A stretch of DNA of 64,000 bases from the NCBI GenBank assembly GCA_037447655.1, contig JBBHKE010002713.1, forward strand, positions 1 through 64,000, read 5' to 3'. The position numbers and the translations under genes are program-made. The stretch is from Zygnema cylindricum (taxonomy: Eukaryota > Streptophyta > Zygnematophyceae > Zygnematales > Zygnemataceae). Below the pieces are notes generated by a model. That model made no database searches, was not told the origin of the DNA, and saw only the letters and a program-made list of their open reading frames with translations. Positions 33,336 through 45,632 of this stretch are shown here, piece after piece (within the stretch, counting starts at the first letter, position 1; each line of letters begins with the position of its first letter).

Positions 33336-36300
33336 GGTTATGGGCCCACCCTCTAGGGTACCAATCTTTAATGGAACTGGCTTCATATACTGGGAAAGTA
33401 TGATGATAGGAGCTCTATGCGAAAAAAGGTTTTGGGGGATAGTGAGTGGACGATTGGGGCGTCCATCAAGTCTTGGTATTCCTCCAGGGTTTAAAGGAAG
33501 CAGATTCACCAGGAAAGAGGATTCACCTTCAACGGAGGAAACAAAGGAAGGAGAGGTGGTGGACAAAGGAAAGGAGAAAGAGGCGACCACACCAATAGCA
33601 ACTGGTTTAGCATTCATGTCACCTATTCCGAGGAACGAGGAGAATGATACTGAAACCTGGGACTTCAACAATATGGCGGCAAAGCACTTCATCCTACGCC
33701 ATCTCACTCAAGGACTTGCATGTCCTCATTTGCAGGTAGAAAGGGCATCCGATCTTTGGATGGCTCTTATAGAGATGTACCGAAGTGGTACGATTCAGCA
33801 ACAACAGTTGGCTGATCAGAAAGTTAAGGAGTATGTATACAAAGGGGGAAATATGTTGGATTTTTGCAATGAGCTTGCTACACTCTTCATGGAGCTAGAG
33901 AGTGCGGGAAAAATTTTTAGTGAAAAAGAAAAGGTTAACTGTTTACTGATGAAGTTACCTGATGAGTTGGTGAACATAGTTTACCGTGTCCAGGACTTGC
34001 CTGACTCAAGGTGGATATGGAACTTCGTGGTAGGGATGATTCTCGTTCAAGAGAATACAATTGAGATCCGAAGGGGAGGGAAGAGTGGCCAAGCCTTGGC
34101 AACAGCGACTGATTGGAGGAACAGGGATTCCCGAAAACCGTTCGGAAACTATGGGGGTAGGGAGCAGAAAAAACAGACCGACGAGTTCGAACCAAGGGCT
34201 CCCAAAGGTTTATGTTATTTTTGTAAGAAACCGGGGCACTATATGGCAGAGTGCACTAAGCTAACCGAGCTTCGGTTAAAGGAGGGGCAGACCGGTGGTA
34301 CCCCGAGAGGAAAGAAAAAGGCCCTTGTCACACAGGTACTTGAGGCGGAATCCGAGGACGAGGACGATGAGCTCCTTTTGGATGAGGAGTTGGCGGCGGA
34401 AAATGAGGTCGAAATCCCACGAAGGCAGAAATGTGCTTACGGTGGATTGAAAGGTGAAGCAGGCTGGATTATAGATTCAGGTGCCTCAATGCACATGTGT
34501 AAGGATAGCTACCTGTTCACTAAGATAAGAAAGATTCCCACCGTAGAGATAGAGTACGGGGATGGGAGGATAGTCACCACTACTCTTGTAGGATCGGTAG
34601 ATCTTAAAGTGTTAGTAGAAGGAAAGACATCCATATTAACATTCTCCGATGTATTGTTTATCCCGGAGCTGAACAAAAACCTTATCTCTACATCAGTATT
34701 AGATGATAAGGGTTTTTTCACTAGCACTAGGGAAGGAGTCTTTACTGCTAGTTTTGAGGAGGATGTCTATTTCATTGCTGAGAAAGGTAGCCATGGGATG
34801 TTTAGGCTGGTTTTAAGTAATGAAAAGAAGAAACTTTATTATGCTGGTGTTCATGATATTATGATGTGGCATAAGAGGCTTGGGCATGTGAATCTAGATA
34901 AGTTAAGAGAGATGAAAAAGATGGGAGTGGTGGAAGGGATTCAGTTCAGTGAGAGTGATAATATAAGTGATTGTAGTGGGTGTGCTCAAGGTAAAGCACA
35001 CAGATTACCCTTTCCTAAAACAACCACCTACAAGGGAGAAAAACTTCTAGATCTAGTACACACAGATATTTGGGGACCGGCTAGAGTGCCCTCACCGGGG
35101 GGGAAGAGATTTATGATGACTATAACTGATGATTGGTCTCGGTATTCCCGGGTGTATTTTTTGAAAAACAAGTCAGAAGCTGAGGATTGTTTTAGACAAT
35201 ATAAAGCATGGAGCGAAAAACTCCATGAAACTCCAATCAAGAGAGTAAGGAGTGACAATGGTGGAGAGTATACTTCTAACCAGTTTGAGGATTTTCTGAG
35301 GGAAGATGGGGTCCAACACCAAAAGACAGTTCCAGAAAATCCTGAACAGAATGGGGTAGCTGAAAGGTTAAATAGAACACTAAGTGATAGTGCTAGAAGT
35401 ATGTTGTCGGATAAAAAGATAGGAAAAAGGTTTTGGGCAGAAGCAATGAACTGTGCTAATTACCTCAAGAATAGAGTTCTTACTTCAGCTATAAAAGATC
35501 AAACACCTTATGAGAGATGGACAGGCCGGAAACCAGACATATCTCACTTAAAGGTTTTCGGCAGTCAAGTATTCAGTCTAGATACTGATCGGTCCAATTG
35601 GAAGCTAGATCCTAAAGGAAAACCGGGATACTTATTAGGATATGATGAGGATGTTAAAGGATATAGAGTTTATGATCTAAAAAGGGAAGATATAATCTTA
35701 GTAAAGCATCTAGTAGTTATGGATGAAGGAAAATCTGTGGATCCCTTCAAATATACGAAGCCAGTAAAAATCAGATTTGAGTCAGAAAATTCCGATGACT
35801 TTGAGCTTCCTAACTATCCAGGTTTTAGAGAAGATGACATTCTTGCAGGTACAAATCAGACCGAAAAGGACTCGGCTGTGGAAACTCCAGTGACAACTCT
35901 ACCCGAAGCGGAAGACGTGGTGGAAATTGATTCGGAATCAAAGGATAGGGGAGAAGCCGAGTTTGTTCTAAAGAATCCACGAGAACCATCTATTCCGGCC
36001 TCAGATTTTGAAGGGGGGAGGAGAAGTAGCAAAAGACTGCAAGAAAAACAGGTTAATAACAAGGTAACTAAACTATCTCATCAAGATGAACCTCAAACTT
36101 ATGGAGAGGCGATGACTTGTCCAGAAAGAAACCGGTGGAAGACAGCCATCAATGAGGAGATGGCTTCAATCATGGCAGCCGATACTTGGGAGCTGGTGGA
36201 CTGTCCACCTAACCGAAAACCAATCGGTTGTAAGTGGGTTTTCAAACTAAAACTGAACCCAGATAACACAATCGAGCGCTACAAGGCCAGATTAGTGGCA

Positions 36301-37674
36301 AAGGGATTTACACAAAAGGAAGGAATTGACTACGAGGAAACCTTTGCCCCGGTGGTCAGATTTCCCTCCGTCCGCATACTTCTCAGTTTAGCAGCGGCGG
36401 AAGACATGGAAGTGCACCAGATGGACATCAAAACAGCCTTTTTGCATGGAGAATTGGAAGAGGAGATCTTCATGCGACAACCCGAAGGGTTTGTGGAAGA
36501 AGGAGAGGAGAGTAAGGTATGGCGGCTGATTAAATCTCTTTATGGTTTAAAACAGGCGCCTCGACAGTGGAATAAGAAGCTTGATGAGTTTCTTACCGGT
36601 CTAGGATATATTCGGATCAGCTCAGATCACTCAATCTATGTTTTCGAAGATGAGGAAGGTTTTATATTTATTGCAATTTATGTTGATGATTTGCTTGTTT
36701 TAAGTAAATCAATGGAAAAAATTAATAAACTGAAAACCGATCTTAAGGGGAGATTTGAAATGAAGGATATGGGGTAAGCAAAATATATTTTGGGAATTCA
36801 AGTAGAGAGAGACCGAAAAAGGAAAATTATAAAATTGACTAAAAAGAAAGCAATAGGGAACATGCTGGAAAAATTTCAAATGGATAAAGCTAATAGTTGT
36901 ACAACTCCAATGGAGTTGAAGAAGGGAAGTGAGGGGAGTGAGGAAGAAGGAGTCATAGTCTTAGACGAGGAATTATCTCCTGATGAACAGAAGTTCATGC
37001 AGACTATTCCTTACAGGCAAGTAGTGGGAAGTCTAATCTATTTTATGAATTGTACCCGGCCGGATTTAGCTGCAGCTGTAGGAGTGCTGAGTAGAAGTCT
37101 AAATGCTCCCACTAAGAAGGATTGGGAGGGAGCTAAGAGAGTCCTTAGATACTTGGTAGGAACTAGAGATCTATGGTTGCATTTGGGTGGGGAGAATACT
37201 GACATCACTACTTGGAGTGATGCCAGTTATGGTGATGCTCCGATGAGGAGATGTACTTCTGGATATGTATTATATGTGGGTGATGGGGCTTGCTGTTGGA
37301 GTAGCAAACAGCAAAAGGTTATTGCTCAGTCCACCATGGAGGCTGAGTATATGGCCTCTTGCTCTGCTCTAAAAGAATTGATGTGGGTCAAGTCTTTGCT
37401 TGGTGAGCTTGGTCACCTTAAGAGTGGTGTGCAGAAAATATTTTGTGATAATCAGGCAGCAATCGCTATTTCTGCCAATCCTAAACACCATTTTAAAGCC
37501 AAACACATGGACATCAAACTCAGCTTTGTTAGAGAGAAAGTAGAAAACAAAATAATCAGTTTAGAGTACAGACCAGATAGTGAGATGGTAGCAGATATGA
37601 TGACCAAACCTGTGCCTTCCCCTAAGTTAATTTTTTGCAGGGAGAAGTGTGGTCTGAAATTAAAGATTGACTAG
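33316..37674 (+). CDS. A4 Gag-Pol polyprotein with one internal stop
   Basis: Single frame of 1453 codons, open except for TAA at 36775-36777 (codon 1154), where sister copy A6 has a Glu codon. Domains in order: Gag; zinc knuckle C300-C303-H308-C313 (CYFCKKPGHYMAEC); aspartic protease DSG at 387-389; integrase HHCC (H519, H524, C553, C556) and D584, D647, E683 with D-x35-E spacing; RT with D1037 and YVDD (D1124, D1125); RNase H D1302, E1344, D1378. The stop falls between RT and RNase H. Two in-frame ATGs are possible: 33316 (in the LTR) and 33340 (in the primer site). The termination codon directly precedes the polypurine tract. Gag and Pol share one frame with no frameshift site seen, as is usual for plant copia elements. 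Because of the stop this copy is probably non-autonomous. Confidence 0.93.
33336..33350 (+). promoter_or_regulatory. Primer-binding site, complementary to the initiator tRNA-Met anticodon arm
   Basis: GGTTATGGGCCCACC begins directly after the LTR. It is the reverse complement of GGTGGGCCCATAACC, the anticodon stem-loop of initiator tRNA-Met as I recall it from plants, not of the tRNA 3' end. Drosophila copia and yeast Ty5 are known to prime from the 5' half-molecule of this tRNA in the same way. Confidence 0.85.
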
Positions 37675-37687
37675 AAAATAAGGGGAG
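37675..37687 (+). promoter_or_regulatory. Polypurine tract of A4
   Basis: AAAATAAGGGGAG immediately before the 3' LTR, and immediately after the TAG stop of pol. The same tract is present in A2 and A6. Confidence 0.85.
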
Positions 37688-38734
37688 TGTAGAAACTAAT
37701 GATTTTATTAGTATTTTCTAGGTCTGAAAAGAAATATAGAAGTCGAGGCAGTCTATCTCTAACTTCTCTCTCCAACTCTCAAACTTGTCGCAGTCACTGA
37801 GAAATTGGAGAGGAAGCTAGAGCCATGGCTACCTAGGCTATCCTGAGGTTTACGGGAATTTATATTAGGGTTTATTTATTAATTAAAAGGTATATGCCGG
37901 CGGCAGGATTTGATCCTTGTACCTTCTGGAAGGCAGATAGGATATAGCCGGTAGCCTTAGCCGTTAAGTCTAGCGGTAGTGTTACGTATCATATAGTTTG
38001 ATATTTATTTAAATATGTATACGTGCGATAAACCATTTAACTGAAATGAATTACGGGATACATAGATCCAGTAATATATAATGTACGACTTACGGTACGG
38101 ACAAAAATCAGTACCGCGCATTTGTTTCGTAAATGAAACAAATACCGCGCATGTATTTATTACGGCTACGATTAAAGCCGAATTTAATCGGACGGCCGGA
38201 ATTAGCGCCGAGATCGCGGAGGAAGATTTCGGCGGTTTGTGGCCATCGCCACATCGAATGACGCGTGGCGAAATTCCGTTGGATTGTGGAATCTCCGGAG
38301 ATTATGGCACCGAATCCGGATTTGACATGTGTCAACATTTTGGCCATGTCGTACAATGTCCGTACATAAAGTACACCGGCAGCTGTACTTTTGCGTACGG
38401 AACTCAATTCTGATTGGTTCCGTACATCAGTAGATAGAGTCTGTGAGAGAGATAGGACTTAGAAAAATTAGAAGATAGGACCCCCTCTCCCAGAGAGCTT
38501 CTGTACAAAAGGTCAACTTTGACCCTCCATAACTTACTGCTCAGGGGAGCAAATTCAGAGATTCTTTTTGCTATCAACTCAGGGGAGTCTTGCCTTCACA
38601 GGGGTGAAGTTGGTCAAAGTTTTTGTCTGCCAGGGTGGCAGTTATTTTTGCTTAAACACAAAGGGGAAAGGATTATCCTAGAGGCTTCTTGGAAGCTGTC
38701 CACTCTGAGGACTTATGGAGGTCTCAGAGTTTCA
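37688..38734 (+). repeat. A4 3' LTR
   Basis: Same ends as the 5' LTR. Differences include ATGAT for ATGGT near the start and GGGGAAAGG for GGGGTCAGG near the end. Confidence 0.95.
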
Positions 38735-39107
38735 TGTTTCTATATCCAAATATCCCGTTAAATGAAATAGCCTACGTGAACACATTTATCTAATTATCAA
38801 ACCCTATATCGTATAACCTTGATTTTAGTCTAATTAGCTAAGGCTACCGGCTACAGGCAGCTCTGACGGACGGCATGTAAGAGGATGAAATCCGGGGTCG
38901 GTCAATAACTACTTTGGTAAGTCTACCAATCTATTGTCTGTCCTCGTCTAGATAGCATAGGCGCCCATGGCTTTATCTCTCTCTCCAACTTTCAGTGACT
39001 TCGACAAGTGTGGGAGCAGGAGAGAGGAGTTAGAGGCAGACTGCCTCTGCTTCTTTTCGGCATTATACAAAACCTAGATAATACTAATATAGCCTTTAAT
39101 TTCTACA
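38735..39107 (-). mobile_element. A3, right part: remainder of the 5' LTR
   Basis: Continues the LTR interrupted at 32288. The words CTATATCCAAATATCCCGTTAA match the intact A1 LTR (CTATGTCTAAATATCCCGTTAA). It ends TTTCTACA at 39107, then passes directly into an inverted family B LTR. Bases 38735-38739 (TGTTT) are the right target duplication of A4. Confidence 0.88.
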
Positions 39108-39507
39108 ATCCGCACTAAACTTTAACTAGTTCTATGTTTCTTCATTCATATTTTAGTTAATCGGTTTCAGGACCGTACACAAGTTTAAATATATATATCA
39201 AACCCTATATATCCTAACGGACTTCTACGATAGACTCGTTAGAGCTAACGGCTACGCCGTGCTCTGCCTGTCGGAGGTTCGAGTCATGCCGGACTCAACC
39301 TTTTGTTGAGAGTCACTTAAGTCACTCTTTAAGTCCTGCCTATAGAGCTGAGGCAGCCATGGCCCCATCACTCTCTCTCTCTCTTTTAGTGACTGCAACA
39401 AGTATGGGGGCAAGCGAGAAGAGACGGAGGCAAGCTGCTTGTACTTTTTTTTTTTTTTTCGCTAATCTATTTGGACCTAAAATACATAAAAACTAGTTAT
39501 TTCAACA
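39108..39507 (-). mobile_element. Family B LTR fragment, inverted
   Basis: About 400 bp matching the reverse complement of the 5' part of the family B LTR at 41674. Shared words include GGAGGTTCGAGTC, GCCGGACTCAACC and GCAGCCATGG, with a TTCAACA terminus at 39507. It starts abruptly where A3 ends, so A3 probably inserted into it and the left part has been lost. It abuts plus-strand integrase coding sequence of the same family. Confidence 0.75.
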
Positions 39508-41673
39508 ACACCTTATGAGAGATGGGTTGGAAGGAAACCAAATATATCTCACCTGAAAGTATTTGGTAGTGAAGTTTACAGTCTTGACACAGATAGGAAG
39601 AGCTGGAAAGTAGATGCTAATGGGAAACCGAGATATTTTGTGGGATATGATGAGGATGTCAAAGGATATGAGTCTATGACTTAGCTAAACAAGATATCAT
39701 TCTGGTAAAGCATCTAGTTGTCATGGATGAAGGGAAGTCATTTTACCCTTTCAAATACACGAAGAAGATTAAAATCAGCTTTGAGTCAAAGGGTGAGGAA
39801 GACTTGGATCTTCCCAGAAGAGACATGAGTGAAAAAGTGATTGCGGATTTAGGGGGGATCCGCAATGAAGGAGATAAACCGGAATCTACCCATATCCTTG
39901 CACACTTTGAGGAGACAGAAGAGGAGGAGATGGAACCGACTTCCATGGATATGGGAGTCAATGAGACAGTGAGGAGGAACCCAAGACTTACCTCCCTCCC
40001 AGCTTCGGACTTTGAATGAGGATGAAGGAGCAGCAAACGGCTGCAGGAAAGACAAGTTGGTGACAATGTAAGTAAGTTGTCTCACCATGATGAGCCTCAT
40101 TCATACTCAGAGGCAATGGACAGTTCGGAGGGCGGTAGATGGGTTAGAGCCATAAATGATGAGATGGCATCCATCATGGAAGCAAATACTTGGAAACTAG
40201 TGGATTGCCCTCCGAACAAAAAACCGATCGGGTGCAAATGGGTGTTTAAACTGAAACTGAACCCAGATAATATTATTGAAAGATATAAGGCTCGGTTAGT
40301 AGCAAAGGGGTTCATTCAAAAAAAAGGATAGATTATGAAGAGACCTTTGCTCTTGTGGTACGGTTCCCATCAGTAAGGATTCTCCTTAGTCTAGCGGTAG
40401 CGGAACACATGGAAATACACTAGATGGATATTAAGTTCGCCTTCCTCAATGGTGAACTAGAGGAAGAAATCTTCATTCTGCAACCGGAAGGGTTTGTAGA
40501 GGAAGGTGAGGAGAGAAAAGTCTGCAGTCTTATAAAGTCCTTATAAGGACTAAAGTAGGCTCCTAGACAATAAAATAAGAAACTAGATATATTCGAATAA
40601 GTTCACACCACTCTATTTATATGTTTGAGGATGGAAATAGTGTTATTTTCATTGCAATTTATGTGGATGATTTGCTGGTGTTCAGTAAACCTATGGAAAA
40701 GATCAACAAGTTAAAGAAAGATCTTAGAAGCAGGTTTGATATGAAATATTTAGGAGAGGGAAGATATATTTTTGGGAATACAAATAGAAAGAGATTGGGG
40801 ATGAATGATTATCAAACTTACTCAAAAAAAAGCTACAGGGAATATGCTCGAGAAATTCCAAATGGAAAAGGCAAATAGTTGTACCACTCCCAGGGACTTG
40901 AAGAAAATAAGTGATGGGAGTGTAGGAGAAGGAGTGATAATCATAGATGATCAGGTGAGTCCCGAATAAAGACAGTTTATGAAGTCTATTCTTTATATGC
41001 AGGTTGTAGGAAGTCTAATCTACTTTATGAATTGTACTCGACCGGACATAGCGGCAGCAGTTGAAGTTCTCACTAGGAGTCTTAATGATCCTAGAAAGAG
41101 AGACAGGGAGGCAGTAAAGAGAGTCATGAGATATGTGGTGGGTACAAGGGAATTATGGTTGCATTTGGGAGGGGAGCACAGTGACATCACCACTTGGAGT
41201 GAAGCCAGTTATGGGGATGCACCTATGAGAAGATGCACTTCTGGGTATATATTATATGTGGGGGAAGGTGCTTGTTGTTGGAGCAGCAAGCAACAAAAGG
41301 TGGTTGCTCAGTCCACTATGGAGGGTGACAATATGGCCTCTTGTTTTGCTGTGAAAGAATTGATGCGGGTAAAGTCTTTGCTACAAGAATTGTGGTACAT
41401 GAATAAGTGGTGCACGAAGTCTTATGTGATAATCAGGCTGCAATTGCAATTGCAACCAATCCAAAACATCATTTCAAAGCTAAACACAGGGACATAAGGC
41501 TGAGTTTTTAAGGGTAAAGGTCAAAAACAAAATTGTGAATCTTGTGTATAAACCAAATGGAGAAATGTTTGTTGATATGAAGACCAAACCTGTGCCCTCA
41601 CCCAAATTAAAATATTGTAGAGAGAAGTGTGGACTAAAAGAAAAGTTTAAATTAGACTATAAAATAATTGGAG
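39508..41673 (+). pseudogene. Family B copia pol remnant (integrase C-end, RT, RNase H)
   Basis: Starts inside integrase (TPYERWVGRKPNISHLKVFG) and runs through RT (CKWVFKLKLNPDNIIERYKA, IYVDDLLVFS) and RNase H (TTWSEASYGDAPMRR, SSKQQKVVAQSTM). Broken by many stops and frameshifts (for example TGA at 40017, TAG within KQAP at about 40555, and roughly 24 bp missing near 40585). The RNase H catalytic region reads WSEAS where family A has WSDAS. It is about 70-80% similar to A4 by eye, hence a separate, older family. The end of pol is followed by AAAATAATTGGAG and the LTR. Confidence 0.88.
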
Positions 41674-42683
41674 TGTTAAATTATTAGATTTGTAAAGTAT
41701 TTTCTAGGTCTGAATAGCTTAAGTGAAAATAGAAAAGAAAAAGCGTAGGCAGTTTGCCCCCACCTCTTCCCTCTATCCCCCATACTTCTTGTAGTCACTA
41801 AAGGAAAGAGAGGGTGGTGGAGCCATGGCTGCCTTGGCTCTTGAGGTAGGCCAGAAGAAGTGACATAAGTCACTTGTAACAAAAAGGTTGAGTCCGGCAA
41901 GACTCGAACCTCCGACCGGTAGAGCGAGGCATAGCCGTCAGCTTTAGCCAGTGTGTTGTTGAAATCTGTTAGAGTACATGGGGTATGATTAATATTTAAA
42001 TGTGTCAAAATTCACTTATTCGATTAACGCAATTACGGATGAATAACATAGATTGAAAGCGCAATAGAGTGCGAAAGTGAAACAACACGAAACAAAATTA
42101 CCGGACATTGTTTTTCAACGGCTAGCATTCAAAGCCGATTTGGATCCGACGGCATGCATCATCGCCAAGATCTTGGAATGGTCGCTTTGGCGGTTTTCGG
42201 GCGTGACATGACTTAGAGCCACGTGGCAAGATAACATTGGGTAGCACCAATCCCGGAGAGCATGAGGGCGAGTTCGGGAGATACAGGCGTCCACTAAATG
42301 GCCGAGTCGTACACAGACCGTTCAAAAAGTACACCGGCCACAGTACCTTTCTGTACTTTACAGTTCTTTGATTGGTTCGTACATCAGTAGATAAGGGTTG
42401 TGAGAGGGGTTTAGGACTTAGGAGATTTGGGAGGTAGCCGCCTCTCTCCCACAGAGCTTGTATATATTTTGGAATATTTGAAACTTTATAACTAATCGTT
42501 TGGTTGGGCGTTTTCAGTGATATCTTTTGCTGCGAACTCAACGGAGTCAAGACTGCACAAGGGTGCTGTCAGATAGCTTGTTTGCCTACTAGGGTATTTG
42601 TGATATTAGTTGAAGAAGGGTTATCCAAAAACTATCTAGAGGCTTTGTGAATTTTGTAGTCCAATGGGGGACACATAATTGCA
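41674..42683 (+). repeat. Family B 3' LTR
   Basis: About 1010 bp, starts TGTTAAATTATT and ends ACACATAATTGCA. Organisation parallels family A (AGCCATGGCTGCC block, antisense tRNA-like segment with GGTTCGAGTC at about 41902-41911, CTCTCTCCCACAGAGCTT). The right edge is the last good LTR-like CA; no target duplication can be checked because the 5' end is missing. Confidence 0.75.
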
Positions 42684-44561
42684 TTGTCAAGGTTGGCACC
42701 CCAAATTCTATTTAGGGCCCACATACTTTCAAACCCTAAATATTACTTAAAAAAAAAGAAATAGGAGAAGCCGAAAAGGAAGAGAATGGCAACCTAAGCA
42801 AATGAGGAAAAAGAGGTGGTAGTGTCATTGTCATTATCACAAATACATTTATATAATACACGAGATGAAAGTGAAAGTGAATTTGCGCGGTAAAAATGGA
42901 GGGAATTGCCATTTAAAATTTTTCGTTACAAAATCAAATTTTGAACTTTAGTATGGCTTTCAATTTAAAAATATTTAAAAACGCGGAAATAGAAGTGTGA
43001 ACATGTAGAATTTGGTTCAATTTGGCCGAATATTTCAAAACTTACATCGTCGACGACAATGTTGATAGCGCTATGGAAACACCTCCAGCTTACAGGTTGT
43101 ACGACAAAAAGTTGATGGGATGAAATGCGAGCGTCATAACCTTGACAAATGGTTTTTCCAAAGTCATCTACCAAACCCGACCAATTTTAGAAATACATGG
43201 ATATTAAACATGCCACTTGTTTTTGACAACAACCAATGGTACTCTTCCAACGGCGGCTGATCAGCTTTCGTCGGTGTATTACCGCCAATTAGAATTAACA
43301 TGTATCTTATTAAGTGTTTTTTCTCAGTTTTACATTCAATTAGAATTACCAGTGTTACTAATAAAAGGATTGTTTGATGTTCGATCTAATTAAACGCATC
43401 CTTATAAAAATTAAGTCCCAATTTGCAGTGCATGAATTCTAATAAAACAACCCACCAGGCACCTTATTAAAGTTGGGTCCATATTTAACGTCATAGAACG
43501 CTCGTTCTCGATCAGACGGAGAAACTACCATTTTACTTTGTGATCACTATAAACAGGGGTTTTACATGGAGTGTTTGGTGCCAACATTGTTAGCAGTTCC
43601 AAATGGTCACTGGTTTTTCCACAGATGTCGCGATCTTCTGGTCTTGTTGGCTATCTGCCAACTAAAGAGCTGGGGGGGGATTTAAACCGACCAAACCATA
43701 ACCAGCTAAGTCATCAACATTGCTTTTTCTTTCACCATGCTTGTTGTTGTATTTATTCATTTACACTTTTGATGTCTTATTACAGTCACGATGTCTTGTT
43801 ACTATTTGGGTTTAACTGGTGCACAACTGATGATATTACATGCATCTTCACGTTAGGTGACACATGCACGACACCTGTCATGTCGTATCTTGTCGGACAT
43901 TTTTCGTGGTATATTTAGGTATTAGGAAGGGCGGCTGCCACACTAACTTGTGCTTAGGGATTATTTGGGTTTCGTAGGACCGTACCTACTTATGTTTTGC
44001 GTATTTTTTGCGGATGACGAAAAAGTCGACCATACATATTTACATCGCCGTACTTTCTACCGACAACATATTGTCGTGTTTGCGTCGACCTTACATATTT
44101 ATTTTTTCTCGTAATTTCAGCCCACAACGAAGTTGACCGTTACGTCCGTACTTACAATGTTACCTTACTTACAATGTTACCGTCACAATGTTACTGTACC
44201 TACAATGTTACCGTACATGTATCACTCGGAATTTCCGCCGACGACAAATTTGATTGTTTCGCACAAACGATCATCTATGCCGACGACGCAAAAGCATACC
44301 AGGTATGAATGTCGCATCCGGACCGTTGAGACGATGTACAGACAAGTTCATTGTCAGTTTGGACAGCGCGACGTGATTGGACAAATTTAAATCGTGAACC
44401 ATTTGGAGGTTCACACATTCACATGTAGATAAGAAGGGTTTTTATCCATAGGTTATAGATTCTGTAACGTACGGCATGGGATTCGGGCCGCCTATTAGCT
44501 GAATCCAAACTAGACGCAGTATTTAACATGGCACGCTGCAATATTATTGGTTCGTTTCGGT
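42684..44561. other. No recognisable gene
   Basis: No ORF with family resemblance. At 44143-44220 a short tandem repeat of TTACAATGTTACCG(T) occurs about four times. CGAC-rich words near 44030-44130 resemble the Tourist-like MITE interiors, but I see no paired ends. Confidence 0.45.
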
Positions 44562-44566
44562 AGGCT

Positions 44567-45619
44567 TGCAACTCTGAGACCTCTATAGGACCTCAGAGTA
44601 GGCAGCTCACACGAAGCCTGTAGGATAACCTTGACCCCTTTGACTTTCAGCACGAATAATTGCCACCCTGGCAAAGAAAAACTCTGACCACCTTCAGCGC
44701 TGTAAAGGCAAGACTCCCCTGAGTCGATAGCAAAAGGAATCTCTCAATTTGCTCCCCTGAGCAGTAAGTTATGGAGGGTCAAAGTTCACCTTTTGTACAT
44801 AAGCTTTCTGGGAGAGAGGGTCCTATCTACCAAATTTTTCTAAGTCCTATCTCTCTCTAAAACTCTATCTACTGACGTACGGCACCAATCATATTAGTGT
44901 ACCGTACATAAAGGTGCAACTGCTGGTGTACTTTATGTACGAACATTGTACGACATGACCAAAAAGTCGACACGTGTCTTTTCTGGATTCGTTTCCGTAA
45001 TCCCTAAAGATGCCGAAATCCAATGTCGTGGAGCCACGTGTCATCCGATGTGGCGGCGACCATAAACCGCCAAAATATTCTTCCGCGATCTCGGCATTCT
45101 TTCCGGCCGTCCGATTGAATGTCGATTTCAATCATAGCCGTCATAAATATTTGCGATGTATTTGTTTCGCTATCGAAACTAATGCGCGGTACTTATTTAT
45201 TCTCTGTACTCGTAATCCGTACTTTTCATAACTGACTCTATGTATTCCGTATATATAGTTTCTGTTAAATGAATTAGCCTATATGTTAACGTTTATATAT
45301 TTATGAAACCCTATATCGTTAACCACTAATCTTAGGCTAAATGGATGAGGCTTTCGGCTGCCGGCGGCATTATCCATCAGTAGGTACTATGATCAAATCC
45401 TGTAGGCGGCAACTATCTTTTTAATAAATCAACTACTTTACTACCCCGTAAATATCTAGATAGCATAAACAGCCATGGCACTAACTTCCTCTCCAACTTC
45501 TCAGTGACTGCAACAAGTGTGGGAGTTGGAGAGAGAAGTTAGAGACAGACTGCCTCGGCTTCTTTTCTTGCACTTTATTTTAGACCTTGAAAATACTAAA
45601 TGAACCATAAATTTCTACA
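44567..45619 (-). repeat. A5 3' LTR
   Basis: 1053 bp. The tRNA-like segment is on the plus strand at 45319-45412 (antisense to the element). Confidence 0.92.
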
Positions 45620-45632
45620 CTCCCATTATTTT

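Larger units (their letters stand above)
32289..38734 (+). mobile_element. Ty1/copia family A, copy A4, full length
   Basis: 6446 bp. 5' LTR 32289-33335, primer-binding site 33336-33350, gag-pol 33316-37674, polypurine tract 37675-37687, 3' LTR 37688-38734. The 5-bp target duplication is TATTT (32284-32288) and TGTTT (38735-38739), one base different. The LTRs differ at about 13 of 1047 positions by hand count. It was inserted into the LTR of A3, in the opposite orientation. Confidence 0.95.
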
